NCBI GenBank assembly: GCA_025449435.1
Contig: JANWJO010000220.1
Location: 1-14,195 of the forward strand
DNA from: Chloroflexota bacterium
GTDB lineage: Bacteria > Chloroflexota > UBA4733
Direction: 5' to 3'
DNA length: 14,195 bases
This document shows positions 6,221 to 12,990 of this stretch, one piece after another. Below the pieces are notes generated by a model. The model ran no database searches, was not told where the DNA came from, and saw only the letters and a program-made list of their open reading frames with translations. The translations under genes were made by a program, and so were the position numbers. Within the stretch, counting starts at the first letter, position 1. Every line of letters begins with the position of its first letter.

Positions 6221-7693
6221 CTACCGTTCAGCCGCGGGCGCTACGGCCGGGTGATGCTGTGGAAGGGCGCCCAGGCGCGAAGCGGTGCCAGCCATCGCCA
6301 GCAGGATCGCTATGAGGGCAACCGTGCCGTGGACGTACAAGTCGTCGAAAAAGTTGTGAACCGACAAGGTGACCAACATGCCAAGCGCCCCAAAAATGAT
6401 AGCCCGGAGGAAGCGATCATGTACCGAGACGCTCCAGCGCCAGAGGAGCCGCAAGGTAACACCGAGGAACACCAGGTACGAAGCGAGCCCGACCACACCC
6501 GTCTCAACGGCTTGGTTCAGGTAGTAATCGTGCGCGTGGGACAGCTCTTGATTCCAGCCCGGGAGGGCGTACAGGGGATACTGCAAGCCAAAGTTGCCCA
6601 TGCCAACACCGAGCAACCAGTGATCTGTGAACATGTTGTAGCCTGCGATCCAGAAGGCCAGCCGCTGGGCTGCGGAAAACGTCTGCGGCGTGGGATGCAG
6701 CACGTCAACGTTGGCTATATCTAAGGCGCTAACGATTGAGGTGACGAGCGACGCTGGCGCCAGGTTGAGCGCGAACAACCAGGCAATACAAATCGCGAAT
6801 GCCAGCCCAAATCCCACGACGGTGCGCGTCCGCGGACCGCCGCGATCCAGCAACACGACTGCAGTAACCCCGAGTGCCAGCCAGGCTCCCCGGGAAAGTG
6901 ACACGACTATAGCCGCGAGGATGGCCAGCGCCACCAAACCGAGCACCTGGCGGGTCCGGCCGAACTGGACCGCGACTGCCACGGCAACCGTAAGGACGAT
7001 GACCATGTTCAGGTAGCCCGCGAACGGGTTGGGCTGGCCAAACGTGCCGTACGCACGCAGAAAGATGTTGTGAATGAGGAAGCTCGGCGGACCACGCCGC
7101 GTGACGAACTGCGCCAGGCCGATGAGCGCCTCCGCGAGGCCCGAAGCGATAATGAACCCGGTGGCAATCTGCAATTCCCTACGCGACCTGAGGAGATTGG
7201 CCGCCAGCACGTAGACGATAACCAGCTCTGCCCACTTGACGAGTTCCTTGAACCCCCACACCAACGAGCTATTCTCGGGCGGCTCCGCCAGGATCGACAG
7301 AAAGCTCGCCACGATACCGAGGACAAACAGCAGCATCGCCGGCAGTAACGGTAGCGACGCTCCGCCACGCTTACGCTCAACGCACACCCGAGCTAGCCAG
7401 GCGAGCGCGGTGACACCAACCAGCAGTTCCGTGACGCTGGCCGGAAACGGACCGAGGTCAAAACTACGCAGCGACTGGAATGGCACTGAGGGAATCAGCA
7501 AATACACGCCCATTTGTGGGTGCATAAAAATGGCTACGGCGACTACTGCGCCGGCCACCACCGCAAGAGCTACGAAGGGTGAGGTCGTGGCGACGACCAG
7601 CGCGATGAATACCGCGACAACCGCGCCGCCTACCCACGTCAGGAGGGTCATCGGGAGCTGGGCCGCTGGCTGATGCGCTTTTGCTACATGCAC
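6221..7693 (-). CDS. O-antigen ligase-like (Wzy_C) membrane protein
   Basis: 490 residues with about a dozen hydrophobic spans. Family motifs: GTFGQPNPFAGYL (217-229), VVSLSRGAWLAL (263-274, the conserved arginine is R268), AAQRLAFW (341-348), and HAHDYYLNQAVETGVVGL (386-403), the Wzy_C region of O-antigen ligases and polymerases. Predicted to move or polymerise lipid-linked glycan on the outer face of the membrane for surface polysaccharide or exopolysaccharide. The GTG at 7693 was chosen because a TATACT -10 element sits exactly 6 bases upstream, which would give a leaderless mRNA. The frame is open to 7759 but that extension is glycine/serine-rich and non-conserved looking. ATG 7651 is an alternative. 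The next gene downstream is a second member of the same family in the same reading frame; no glycosyltransferase or flippase is in the window, so the glycan is unknown. Confidence 0.88.
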   Translation of the reverse strand: MHVAKAHQPAAQLPMTLLTWVGGAVVAVFIALVVATTSPFVALAVVAGAVVAVAIFMHPQMGVYLLIPSVPFQSLRSFDLGPFPASVTELLVGVTALAWLARVCVERKRGGASLPLLPAMLLFVLGIVASFLSILAEPPENSSLVWGFKELVKWAELVIVYVLAANLLRSRRELQIATGFIIASGLAEALIGLAQFVTRRGPPSFLIHNIFLRAYGTFGQPNPFAGYLNMVIVLTVAVAVAVQFGRTRQVLGLVALAILAAIVVSLSRGAWLALGVTAVVLLDRGGPRTRTVVGFGLAFAICIAWLFALNLAPASLVTSIVSALDIANVDVLHPTPQTFSAAQRLAFWIAGYNMFTDHWLLGVGMGNFGLQYPLYALPGWNQELSHAHDYYLNQAVETGVVGLASYLVFLGVTLRLLWRWSVSVHDRFLRAIIFGALGMLVTLSVHNFFDDLYVHGTVALIAILLAMAGTASRLGALPQHHPAVAPAAER

Positions 7694-7699
7694 GCCGCC

Positions 7700-7705
7700 A
7701 GTATA
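7700..7705 (-). promoter_or_regulatory. -10 element for the first ligase-like gene, probably leaderless
   Basis: TATACT (minus strand) matches five of six consensus positions and is separated from the GTG start by exactly 6 bases, putting the transcript start at or next to the start codon. No good -35 hexamer is seen 16-18 bases upstream. The divergent ferredoxin gene starts about 135 bases away. Confidence 0.45.
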
Positions 7706-7838
7706 ACCACCGCCTGCCCCCGAGTGGCTGGTGTTGCTTTCGCACCTCACGATCATCATGACGGCGCGTTTCGCGGTAAGCTACAGCCGCACCGGACACC
7801 TGGGCAGCTCTTGCCGGTGGGTTTTGAGGAGACCTGTC

Positions 7839-8144
7839 GTGACATACGTGATTACCGAGACGTGCGTCGACCTGAAGGACGCATCGTGCGTAGAGGTTTG
7901 CCCGGTCAACTGTATCTATAGTACTGACGACGACCGACTGTACTACATCTCTCCGGATGAGTGCATTGATTGCGGCGCGTGCGAGCCCGAGTGTCCCGTC
8001 ACGGCCATCTTTAGTGAAGACGCCGTGCCGAGCGACCAGGAAGCCTGGACCAAGATCAACGCCGTGTGGTTTGAGAACAAAGAGGAAGCCCGCCAGGAAG
8101 TCGACAAGCTCAAGCCCGACCGCACGCCGGCCGAGGCGCACTAA
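7839..8144 (+). CDS. fdxA: 7Fe ferredoxin ([3Fe-4S][4Fe-4S])
   Basis: 101 residues, a small soluble electron carrier. Eight cysteines at 9, 17, 21, 25, 42, 45, 48 and 52 reproduce the 7Fe ferredoxin pattern. By comparison with Azotobacter FdI, C9, C17 and C52 would hold the [3Fe-4S] cluster, C21, C42, C45 and C48 the [4Fe-4S] cluster, and C25 is the nearby free cysteine. The order TYVITETCVDLKDASC then DECIDCGACEPECP closely matches mycobacterial FdxA. A charged C-terminal extension (about 66-101) is usual for this group. The GTG start has a strong GAGGAG site 7 bases upstream; the frame is open further up, but that part lacks protein-like sequence. Monocistronic: a strong terminator follows 44 bases after the stop. 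Redox partners are not visible. A 6-bp inverted repeat (CACCGG 7790-7795 / CCGGTG 7814-7819) lies just before the ribosome site. Confidence 0.93.
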   Translation: MTYVITETCVDLKDASCVEVCPVNCIYSTDDDRLYYISPDECIDCGACEPECPVTAIFSEDAVPSDQEAWTKINAVWFENKEEARQEVDKLKPDRTPAEAH

Positions 8145-8186
8145 GGGAGCAGGTAGAACCTGGCACATACCCTTGCCAGGACCTCG

Positions 8187-8215
8187 AAGGCGGGAGGATC
8201 ACCTCCCGCCTTTTT
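8187..8215 (+). terminator. Rho-independent terminator of the ferredoxin gene
   Basis: GGCGGGAGG (8189-8197), loop ATCA, CCTCCCGCC (8202-8210), followed by TTTTT. The 9-bp perfect stem can extend by two A-T pairs. It lies between the convergent ferredoxin and isomerase genes; on the minus strand there is no T run beyond the two bases of the stem, so it acts mainly on the plus strand. Confidence 0.93.
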
Positions 8216-8233
8216 GTGCGCGTGTGCGCCTGC

Positions 8234-9082
8234 CTAGCCGTGAACGATGAGACTATCCAGGTAGTGCTTGCCCATCACGAAGCCGTGTTCACGCCCGACA
8301 CTGCCGTCTTCGTGTTCAATAGAGAGCGGTCCGTCGTAGCCAATGCTGCGCAAGCGCCCGATGAACGGTCCCCAGGCCACTTGCCCAGTGCCGGGGATGG
8401 TGTAGCGCCACCAGCCGTTTCCCAGCCAGCCGATTAGCCGTCGCAAGCCTTCACGCACCTCGCAGTCTTTGGCGTGGACATAGAAGATGCGCGACGCGTA
8501 ACGGTTCACGCCTTCGATGTAATCGATCCCCTGCCACAAGAGATGCGAGGGGTCGTAGTTGAGCCCGAAGCTGGGGTGTGGCACTGCTTCGAACATCGCG
8601 TCGAAGGTATCGAAACCCTGCAAGTTGGTGGCAAACCAGTTTTCTAGGGCGATCTTGACGTGTTTGCTCGCGGCGTACTCCGCCAGGGGACCGTACACCG
8701 CAGGCGCATCCTCCTTGATCGTGCGCAGCTTGTCTTTTCCTGGCAGTGCCATACCGCCGAGCGTACACACCACACCCAGCCCGAGCGCGGCCGCCGTATC
8801 GATGGTGAGGCGCAAATAGGCGTTGATCGCCGCCCGCCGCTCTGGGTCCGGGTCGAGTTGGTTAGCGTAGTAGGAGAGCGTGGTAACAGCGGTGCCGGCC
8901 GACTTGCAGGCGCGCTCAAGATCAGCGATGCCGCTGCCTTGCAGGAGAGTGCGTACGTCGCAGTGCTGGCTGCCAGGACCAACAGCCACCTCTAGGGACC
9001 CGAAGTGATGTTGCCCTGCCCAACGGACCACATCGAGCAACGGCTCCTTGCCATACGGTGCGGTGAGCATGCCTACTTGCAT
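8234..9082 (-). CDS. Sugar phosphate isomerase/epimerase family TIM barrel (xylose isomerase-like)
   Basis: 282 residues. The pattern is that of the xylose-isomerase-like TIM barrel (AP endonuclease 2 / sugar phosphate isomerase superfamily, PF01261 type). Candidate metal ligands sit at the ends of the expected strands: E147 in ALENW, D177 and H180 in LNYDPSHLLW, H203 and D206 in YVHAKD, and E256 in LSIEHED. Such enzymes isomerise or epimerise ketoses, keto-inositols or oxo-sugars; some (DgpBC/CarBC-type) cleave C-glycosidic bonds after a Gfo/Idh enzyme has oxidised the sugar. AAGGAAA lies about 9 bases before the ATG. It is the last gene of a minus-strand group, 47 bases after a Gfo/Idh/MocA gene, so it probably works on that enzyme's product. 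Substrate unknown. Confidence 0.9.
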   Translation of the reverse strand: MQVGMLTAPYGKEPLLDVVRWAGQHHFGSLEVAVGPGSQHCDVRTLLQGSGIADLERACKSAGTAVTTLSYYANQLDPDPERRAAINAYLRLTIDTAAALGLGVVCTLGGMALPGKDKLRTIKEDAPAVYGPLAEYAASKHVKIALENWFATNLQGFDTFDAMFEAVPHPSFGLNYDPSHLLWQGIDYIEGVNRYASRIFYVHAKDCEVREGLRRLIGWLGNGWWRYTIPGTGQVAWGPFIGRLRSIGYDGPLSIEHEDGSVGREHGFVMGKHYLDSLIVHG

Positions 9083-9129
9083 TGTTTACTTTCCTTCCCC
9101 GAGTGCGGGAGCGCCAACCTAAAGCCAGA

Positions 9130-10293
9130 CTACGATTGAACCACCTGTTGCCACCGCTGGCTGGCACACGCATTGTCGACGGCGTCGAGCACGCGCTGCA
9201 CTTGCAGCCCGTCGCGGAATGTCGGATGCACGTCGGTGCCGCTGGCGATCGCCGCCATCAGGTCGCGCACTTCATGCGTGAACGTGTGCTCCCAGCCAAT
9301 AATATGTCCAGCCGGCCACCAGGCTCCGACATAGGGGTGGCCGCCATCCGTGATCATTACGCTGCGAAAGCCCTGCTCGGTCGATGGCGCCGTGAGGTCC
9401 AGGAACTCGAGTTCGTTGAGCCGTTCCAGGTTGAAGCGAATGCTCCCCTTGCTCCCATTGATCTCGAACGTGTTGGAGTTCTTACTACCACCGGCGAACC
9501 GCGAGACCTCAAAGGTGCCCAGAGCGCCATTGGCAAAGCGCGCCACGAACGCCGCCGCGTCTTCAACGGTGACCTTCCCCCGCTGGTGCGATGCCTGTGC
9601 GCCCAGCCCGGCGTCGCTCCCAGCCGAGATGGGGCGCTCCTTGATAAACGTCTCGGCGATGCCCGTGACGGTGGTCAAGTCGCCCACCAAGAACTGGGCG
9701 AGGTCGATGATGTGCGCACCCAAATCACCCATGGGCCCAGACCCGGCTTGTGCCTTGTCGAGGCGCCACACCAGCGGGAAGTTAGGGTCCATGATCCAGT
9801 CTTGCAAATAGCGAGCACGGAAGTGGTACACGCGCCCGATGCGCCCCTCGTCGATGAGTTGGCGCGCGTAGGCGATAGCCGGCACTCGCCGGTAGTTAAA
9901 CGCGACCATATTGCGCACGCCCGCTTGCTCGACGGCTGCCACCATGGCCTCAGCTTCTGGCACCGTGTTGGCGAGCGGCTTTTCGCAGAACACGTGCTTG
10001 CCGGCCCTAGCCGCGGCGATGGCGATCTCGGCGTGGGAGTCACCCGGAGTGGCGATGTCTACCAGGTCGATGTCCGGTCGCTCGATCACTCGATGCCAGT
10101 CGTTGGCGGTTTCCTGCCAGCCAAACTGTGCCGCAGCGGCCGACACGCCGCCAGCGTCGCGCCCCACGAGCACCTTCATCACGGGGACGGCGGTCAGATC
10201 AGGGAAGAAATGCGCTACCTGACGGTAGGCGTTGCTATGCGACTTTCCCATGAACTTGTAGCCGATGAGCGCGACGTTGACGTGGCGGGCCAT
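9130..10293 (-). CDS. Gfo/Idh/MocA family oxidoreductase
   Basis: 387 residues. NAD(P)-dependent sugar, polyol or glycoside dehydrogenase family. The Rossmann start is VNVALIGYKFMGKSHSNAY (5-23), the family's EKP motif is at 104-106 (FCEKPLAN), and GPMGDLGAHIIDLAQ (187-201) holds the second-domain residues that line the active site, including H194. C-terminal half is the usual mixed alpha/beta substrate domain. The start at ATG 10293 has AGGAG 8 bases upstream; the same frame is open to 10500 but the extra part is low-complexity and includes translated G-runs, so it is leader. Followed after 47 bases by the isomerase-like gene; preceded by a structured 277-bp spacer and a second Gfo/Idh/MocA gene. 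Substrate cannot be predicted from sequence alone. Confidence 0.93.
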   Translation of the reverse strand: MARHVNVALIGYKFMGKSHSNAYRQVAHFFPDLTAVPVMKVLVGRDAGGVSAAAAQFGWQETANDWHRVIERPDIDLVDIATPGDSHAEIAIAAARAGKHVFCEKPLANTVPEAEAMVAAVEQAGVRNMVAFNYRRVPAIAYARQLIDEGRIGRVYHFRARYLQDWIMDPNFPLVWRLDKAQAGSGPMGDLGAHIIDLAQFLVGDLTTVTGIAETFIKERPISAGSDAGLGAQASHQRGKVTVEDAAAFVARFANGALGTFEVSRFAGGSKNSNTFEINGSKGSIRFNLERLNELEFLDLTAPSTEQGFRSVMITDGGHPYVGAWWPAGHIIGWEHTFTHEVRDLMAAIASGTDVHPTFRDGLQVQRVLDAVDNACASQRWQQVVQS

Positions 10294-10342
10294 GCGTGTG
10301 GCTCCTGTCTGGGCGGGCGTTGCGGCCACCCGTGTAGCACGA

Positions 10343-10385
10343 GTAAGGAAGGGCCCCCTCCCCCAGCCCCTCCCCGTGCCCTTAC
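10343..10385 (-). other. Potential G-quadruplex flanked by a short inverted repeat
   Basis: On the minus (mRNA-sense) strand four G-runs occur back to back at 10375-10354: GGGG-A-GGGG-CT-GGGGG-A-GGGGG, with loops of 1, 2 and 1 bases, which is an ideal pattern for a parallel quadruplex. GTAAGG (10343-10348) and CCTTAC (10380-10385) form a 6-bp inverted repeat around it. It lies 61-82 bases upstream of the Gfo/Idh/MocA start at 10293. Confidence 0.6.
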
Positions 10386-10423
10386 TTTTACCCACAGTTC
10401 CATTGAGCGGTCTGCGACGGTTG

Positions 10424-10479
10424 ACCCCACGCCGGGTGCATGCCCCGGGTGCCCTTTGGGCGAGCATCCGGCATGGGGT
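10424..10479 (-). repeat. Long stem-loop in the Gfo/Idh spacer
   Basis: ACCCCACGCCGG (10424-10435) pairs with CCGGCATGGGGT (10468-10479): 12-bp arms with one mismatch and a 32-base loop that itself holds GCCC-TTT-GGGC (10451-10461). No T run follows on the minus strand. It may be an mRNA processing or stabilising structure, or part of a dispersed intergenic repeat together with the G-rich element. Confidence 0.55.
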
Positions 10480-10570
10480 TGTGACCGGCCTATCAGGCAA
10501 GCGGCCCGCAATGATGTGGGCAAAAGCAAGCCCCCTGCCGGGGAGGAGAGTTGGTACGACCCTTAGCGCG

Positions 10571-11581
10571 TTACCCGCGCACGACCTTGACTGGCTTGCC
10601 GGAGGCTGCGGACTTCCACGCTGCCTCGGTCAGTTCGATAACGCGCAACCCGCAGGTGGCGGGCGCATCAATTGGCTTGCCATACGCGATGGCCTCTACC
10701 CAATTCTTGTCGGGATCCGATCCAGCCGGCAGTGCTTCCTTGGCTACCTCTTCAGGCCGCTCGGCGCCGTTGGGCGCCCAGAACAGCCGGCCCTGGCGCA
10801 AGTACACGCTACCCTTGCTCCCGACGATGGTGACGTCCTCCCACCACACCGGCGCGTTGCCGATAACCGTGATGGTGCCGCGCGCACCGTTGGTGAACTT
10901 GACCCAAGCGCCCGTGTTGATGTCGACCTCGGCGTCAAAGTTCTCGGTGGTCGCGGATACAACATCGGCTTCCAAGCCGGTGATCCACAGCATCACGTCG
11001 AGCATGTGGCTACCGGAGTCGTTGAGCTGGCCACCGCCAGAGAGCGCAAGGTTCTGCCGCCAGGTGCCGCGCGTACCCTGCAACCATCCCTGCGTAAGAA
11101 ACACGGCGACGTATTCCACCGTGCCCACCGCGCCGGTATCGATCTGCTGCTTGATCCAACGCCAACCTGGCTCGGAGTGACGCTGGTAGGAGATGCCAAA
11201 CGTCTTGCCGGTCCGCTCGATCGTTTTGATTAACTGGTGTGCATCTGCCACCGTACATACCATCGGCTTTTCGGACAGCACGTGCAACCCTGCTTCCATG
11301 CTATCGGTGGCTTGCTGGAAGTGCTGCGTATGCGGCGTGTGCAGTTGTACGCCGTCCATGGCAATGCCCGACCTCAACAGCGCGTGGTAATCGGTGAACT
11401 GTGGTACGCTCGCCAGTCCGGGGAAGCGGTCGACCATTCGCTGGATGCTTGCAGCCGATGGGTCGCACAGGGCCACGATTTTCGCCTCGGGTACCTTGGC
11501 CAGGCGCTGGACGTGCCACTGTGCAATGCCACCGCAGCCGATAAATCCGATGCGCACCACCGGTTGAGTAGGTGTGGACAA
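10571..11581 (-). CDS. Gfo/Idh/MocA family oxidoreductase (second copy), TTG start
   Basis: 336 residues. The nucleotide-binding start is VRIGFIGCGGIAQWH (9-23), with an acidic D40 at the end of the second strand (ALCDPSA), which usually favours NAD(H). EKP is at 104-106 (LSEKPMVC) and GGGQLNDSGSHMLDVMLW (182-199) is the active-site block with H192. It is clearly diverged from the other Gfo/Idh gene, so the two are not a recent duplication. The start is TTG at 11581, picked because GAGGAG lies 7 bases upstream, ideal for this TTG; in-frame GTGs further up have no such site. It precedes the second oxidoreductase by 277 bases and follows the VOC gene by 93 bases, all on the minus strand. Probably oxidises a sugar or cyclic polyol; the substrate is unknown. 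Confidence 0.92.
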   Translation of the reverse strand: MSTPTQPVVRIGFIGCGGIAQWHVQRLAKVPEAKIVALCDPSAASIQRMVDRFPGLASVPQFTDYHALLRSGIAMDGVQLHTPHTQHFQQATDSMEAGLHVLSEKPMVCTVADAHQLIKTIERTGKTFGISYQRHSEPGWRWIKQQIDTGAVGTVEYVAVFLTQGWLQGTRGTWRQNLALSGGGQLNDSGSHMLDVMLWITGLEADVVSATTENFDAEVDINTGAWVKFTNGARGTITVIGNAPVWWEDVTIVGSKGSVYLRQGRLFWAPNGAERPEEVAKEALPAGSDPDKNWVEAIAYGKPIDAPATCGLRVIELTEAAWKSAASGKPVKVVRG

Positions 11582-11674
11582 CAGGAAACTCCTCGATATG
11601 TGTTCAACGTGCACCGGGCCGCCCAGCGCCGCGCCAGTATACACAGGGGATATTGAAACGCGGCGCCGAGGTCG

Positions 11675-12085
11675 CTAGTCTTGGAGTTGACGGCCAACTT
11701 CCCAATGGTGCCCGAACGGATCGACAATCCGGCCAGCACGCCAGCCATATTCATTGGCCACGGGAGCAACTTGCTGCGCTCCGGCGGCTACCGCTCGGGC
11801 ACACACGGCGGCCGGGTCGGCAACGATAAGCAACAGCCGCACTGAGCAGCCGTGCAGCGTTTCCGGGCTGTAATTCTGGTGCTCCGGAGATTCATCAGCG
11901 ACCCAGAACTCCGCGCTATCGACAGAAAGTTGGGCGACCACCGCTCCATCGTCGCTGTCCACACGAAACAGCACTGTAGCGTCAAAGGCTGCTTTATAGA
12001 AGTCCACTGCTCGTGCACCGTTGCGCACGTTGAGTGTGGCAGTAAAGGAGGTGCGAAAGGGAGGGCTCGCTGGATCGGCAATCAC
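11675..12085 (-). CDS. VOC family protein (glyoxalase / PhnB-like)
   Basis: 136 residues, GTG start with a weak AAAGG about 10 bases upstream. Two beta-alpha-beta-beta-beta modules of the vicinal oxygen chelate fold can be followed: TATLNVRNGARAVDFYKAAF (15-34) opens the first, with AEFWVADESPEH (58-69) closing it, and LLLIVADPAAVCARAVAAGA (84-103) opens the second, ending in GRIVDPFGHHWEVG (117-130). The closing DPFGHHWEVG block is typical of PhnB-like and glyoxalase-like members. The family includes glyoxalase, dioxygenases and antibiotic-binding proteins, so function cannot be specified. It lies 104 bases after rimM on the same strand, in the place where trmD often stands. A repeated GCTTCGAC (12089-12096 and 12112-12119) sits just upstream of the start. 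Confidence 0.88.
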   Translation of the reverse strand: MIADPASPPFRTSFTATLNVRNGARAVDFYKAAFDATVLFRVDSDDGAVVAQLSVDSAEFWVADESPEHQNYSPETLHGCSVRLLLIVADPAAVCARAVAAGAQQVAPVANEYGWRAGRIVDPFGHHWEVGRQLQD

Positions 12086-12189
12086 AGCGCTTCGACCTTT
12101 CTCGCGGCGATGCTTCGACGTGCCGCGCCATCACCATAAGAAGGGAAGAGAGGAGCGATTGCACCTTGACGGAGAAGGTACTGCCGGTA

Positions 12190-12693
12190 TTAGTCCTCGA
12201 GCCCAGGAATAACGTCGATGATCATCGTCCCGGTCTCGATATTAATGTCCTTCACAACATCCTTGATGGCGGGGATGAGCAGTTCCCGCTGCTGGTGCTC
12301 CACTACATAGATGTCGTTGGCTGGGCGGTCGAGCACGTCACGCACGACGCCGTAATGCTCGCCAGTGGTGGTATACACCTGGAGCCCAACGATCTGGTAG
12401 GTGTAGAACCGGCCATCGGGCAACGGCGTGGCATCCTGTGCGGCGATGAAGAGTTCCTTGCCGCGCAGGCCCTCAGCGCCTTCTACGGTATCGACGCCCT
12501 TGACGCGGATAATGGCCTGCTGCTTCTGCATGCGTAACGCGGCAATGCGCAGTTCAACGCGGTCATCACCCATGTACACCGTACGCTTGGTGAGCCGTTC
12601 GGGGAACTCGGTGTGCAAGAATAGGTGCATCTCGCCGCGAACGCCGAATGGGCTGGTGATCCGGCCGACCGAGAGCCAGCGCGGGACCGGCAT
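12190..12693 (-). CDS. rimM: 16S rRNA processing protein RimM
   Basis: 167 residues, the family's usual length. RimM binds ribosomal protein uS19 and helps mature the 3' (head) domain of the 30S subunit. The N-terminal RimM barrel is clear: SVGRITSPFGVRGEMHL (8-24), the FPERL turn (30-34), and VEGAEGLRGKELFI (70-83). The PRC-barrel half carries FYTYQIVGLQVY (96-107), GEHYGVVRDVLDRPANDIYVV (111-131) and ELLIPAI (137-143), with the typical closing GLED. The ATG at 12693 is 4 bases after the stop of the KH-domain gene, consistent with coupled translation; the frame is open upstream only as overlap with that gene. Next gene downstream is a VOC protein, not the common partner trmD. Confidence 0.97.
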   Translation of the reverse strand: MPVPRWLSVGRITSPFGVRGEMHLFLHTEFPERLTKRTVYMGDDRVELRIAALRMQKQQAIIRVKGVDTVEGAEGLRGKELFIAAQDATPLPDGRFYTYQIVGLQVYTTTGEHYGVVRDVLDRPANDIYVVEHQQRELLIPAIKDVVKDINIETGTMIIDVIPGLED

Positions 12694-12697
12694 CGGC

Positions 12698-12988
12698 CTA
12701 CACAATCTCCAGCAAGGCGCGGCGCTGCTCGCGGGTGGATGCGATCTTGAGCAGCGTACGGATGGAACGTACCACGCGGCCATCCTTGCCGATGACCTTG
12801 CCCATGTCGTCCGGCGCTACCTTGAGTTCGATGATCAGCGCCGATGGGCCCTCGACGGTCTTCACTTCGATCTGGTCAGGGTTCTCTACAACTCCCTTAG
12901 CGAGGTATTCGACCAACTCGGCGAGCGTAGTCGGCCCCTCGTAGGGTTCATCGTGCTCAATTTCTGGCGGTCGTTGTTCCTGGTCCAT
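12698..12988 (-). CDS. khpA: KH-domain RNA-binding protein KhpA
   Basis: 96 residues. A single type-II KH domain occupies about 20-96: LAELVEYLAKGVVENPDQI, then the RNA-binding GxxG loop as VIGKDGRVVRSIRTLLK (G67-K-D-G70). KhpA proteins bind RNA, often with KhpB/Jag, and affect cell-envelope growth in Gram-positives. The extra acidic, glutamate-rich N-terminus (1-19) makes it longer than the usual 75-80 residues. ATG 12988 is preferred; the sequence TAGTGATGG also offers a GTG at 12991 that overlaps the rpsP stop. Position between rpsP and rimM is the classical one for this gene and supports the call. Confidence 0.95.
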   Translation of the reverse strand: MDQEQRPPEIEHDEPYEGPTTLAELVEYLAKGVVENPDQIEVKTVEGPSALIIELKVAPDDMGKVIGKDGRVVRSIRTLLKIASTREQRRALLEIV

Positions 12989-12990
12989 CA

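Noticed and set aside
7464..8168. 234-codon minus-strand open frame over the ferredoxin gene
   Set aside because: Antisense to the ferredoxin, whose eight cysteines and strong ribosome site settle the coding strand.
9082..10566. 494-codon plus-strand open frame opposite the Gfo/Idh/MocA gene
   Set aside because: Exact antisense of a well-supported oxidoreductase; long antisense frames are expected at this GC content, and the translation shows no family motifs.
10265..11233. 322-codon plus-strand open frame
   Set aside because: Crosses the structured spacer and runs antisense to the second Gfo/Idh/MocA gene; translates C-runs into proline-leucine repeats and has no motifs.
12089..12119. Direct repeat GCTTCGAC, two copies 23 bases apart, upstream of the VOC gene
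   Set aside because: Only 8 bp, in GC-rich DNA, with no promoter geometry around it; not enough to call an operator.
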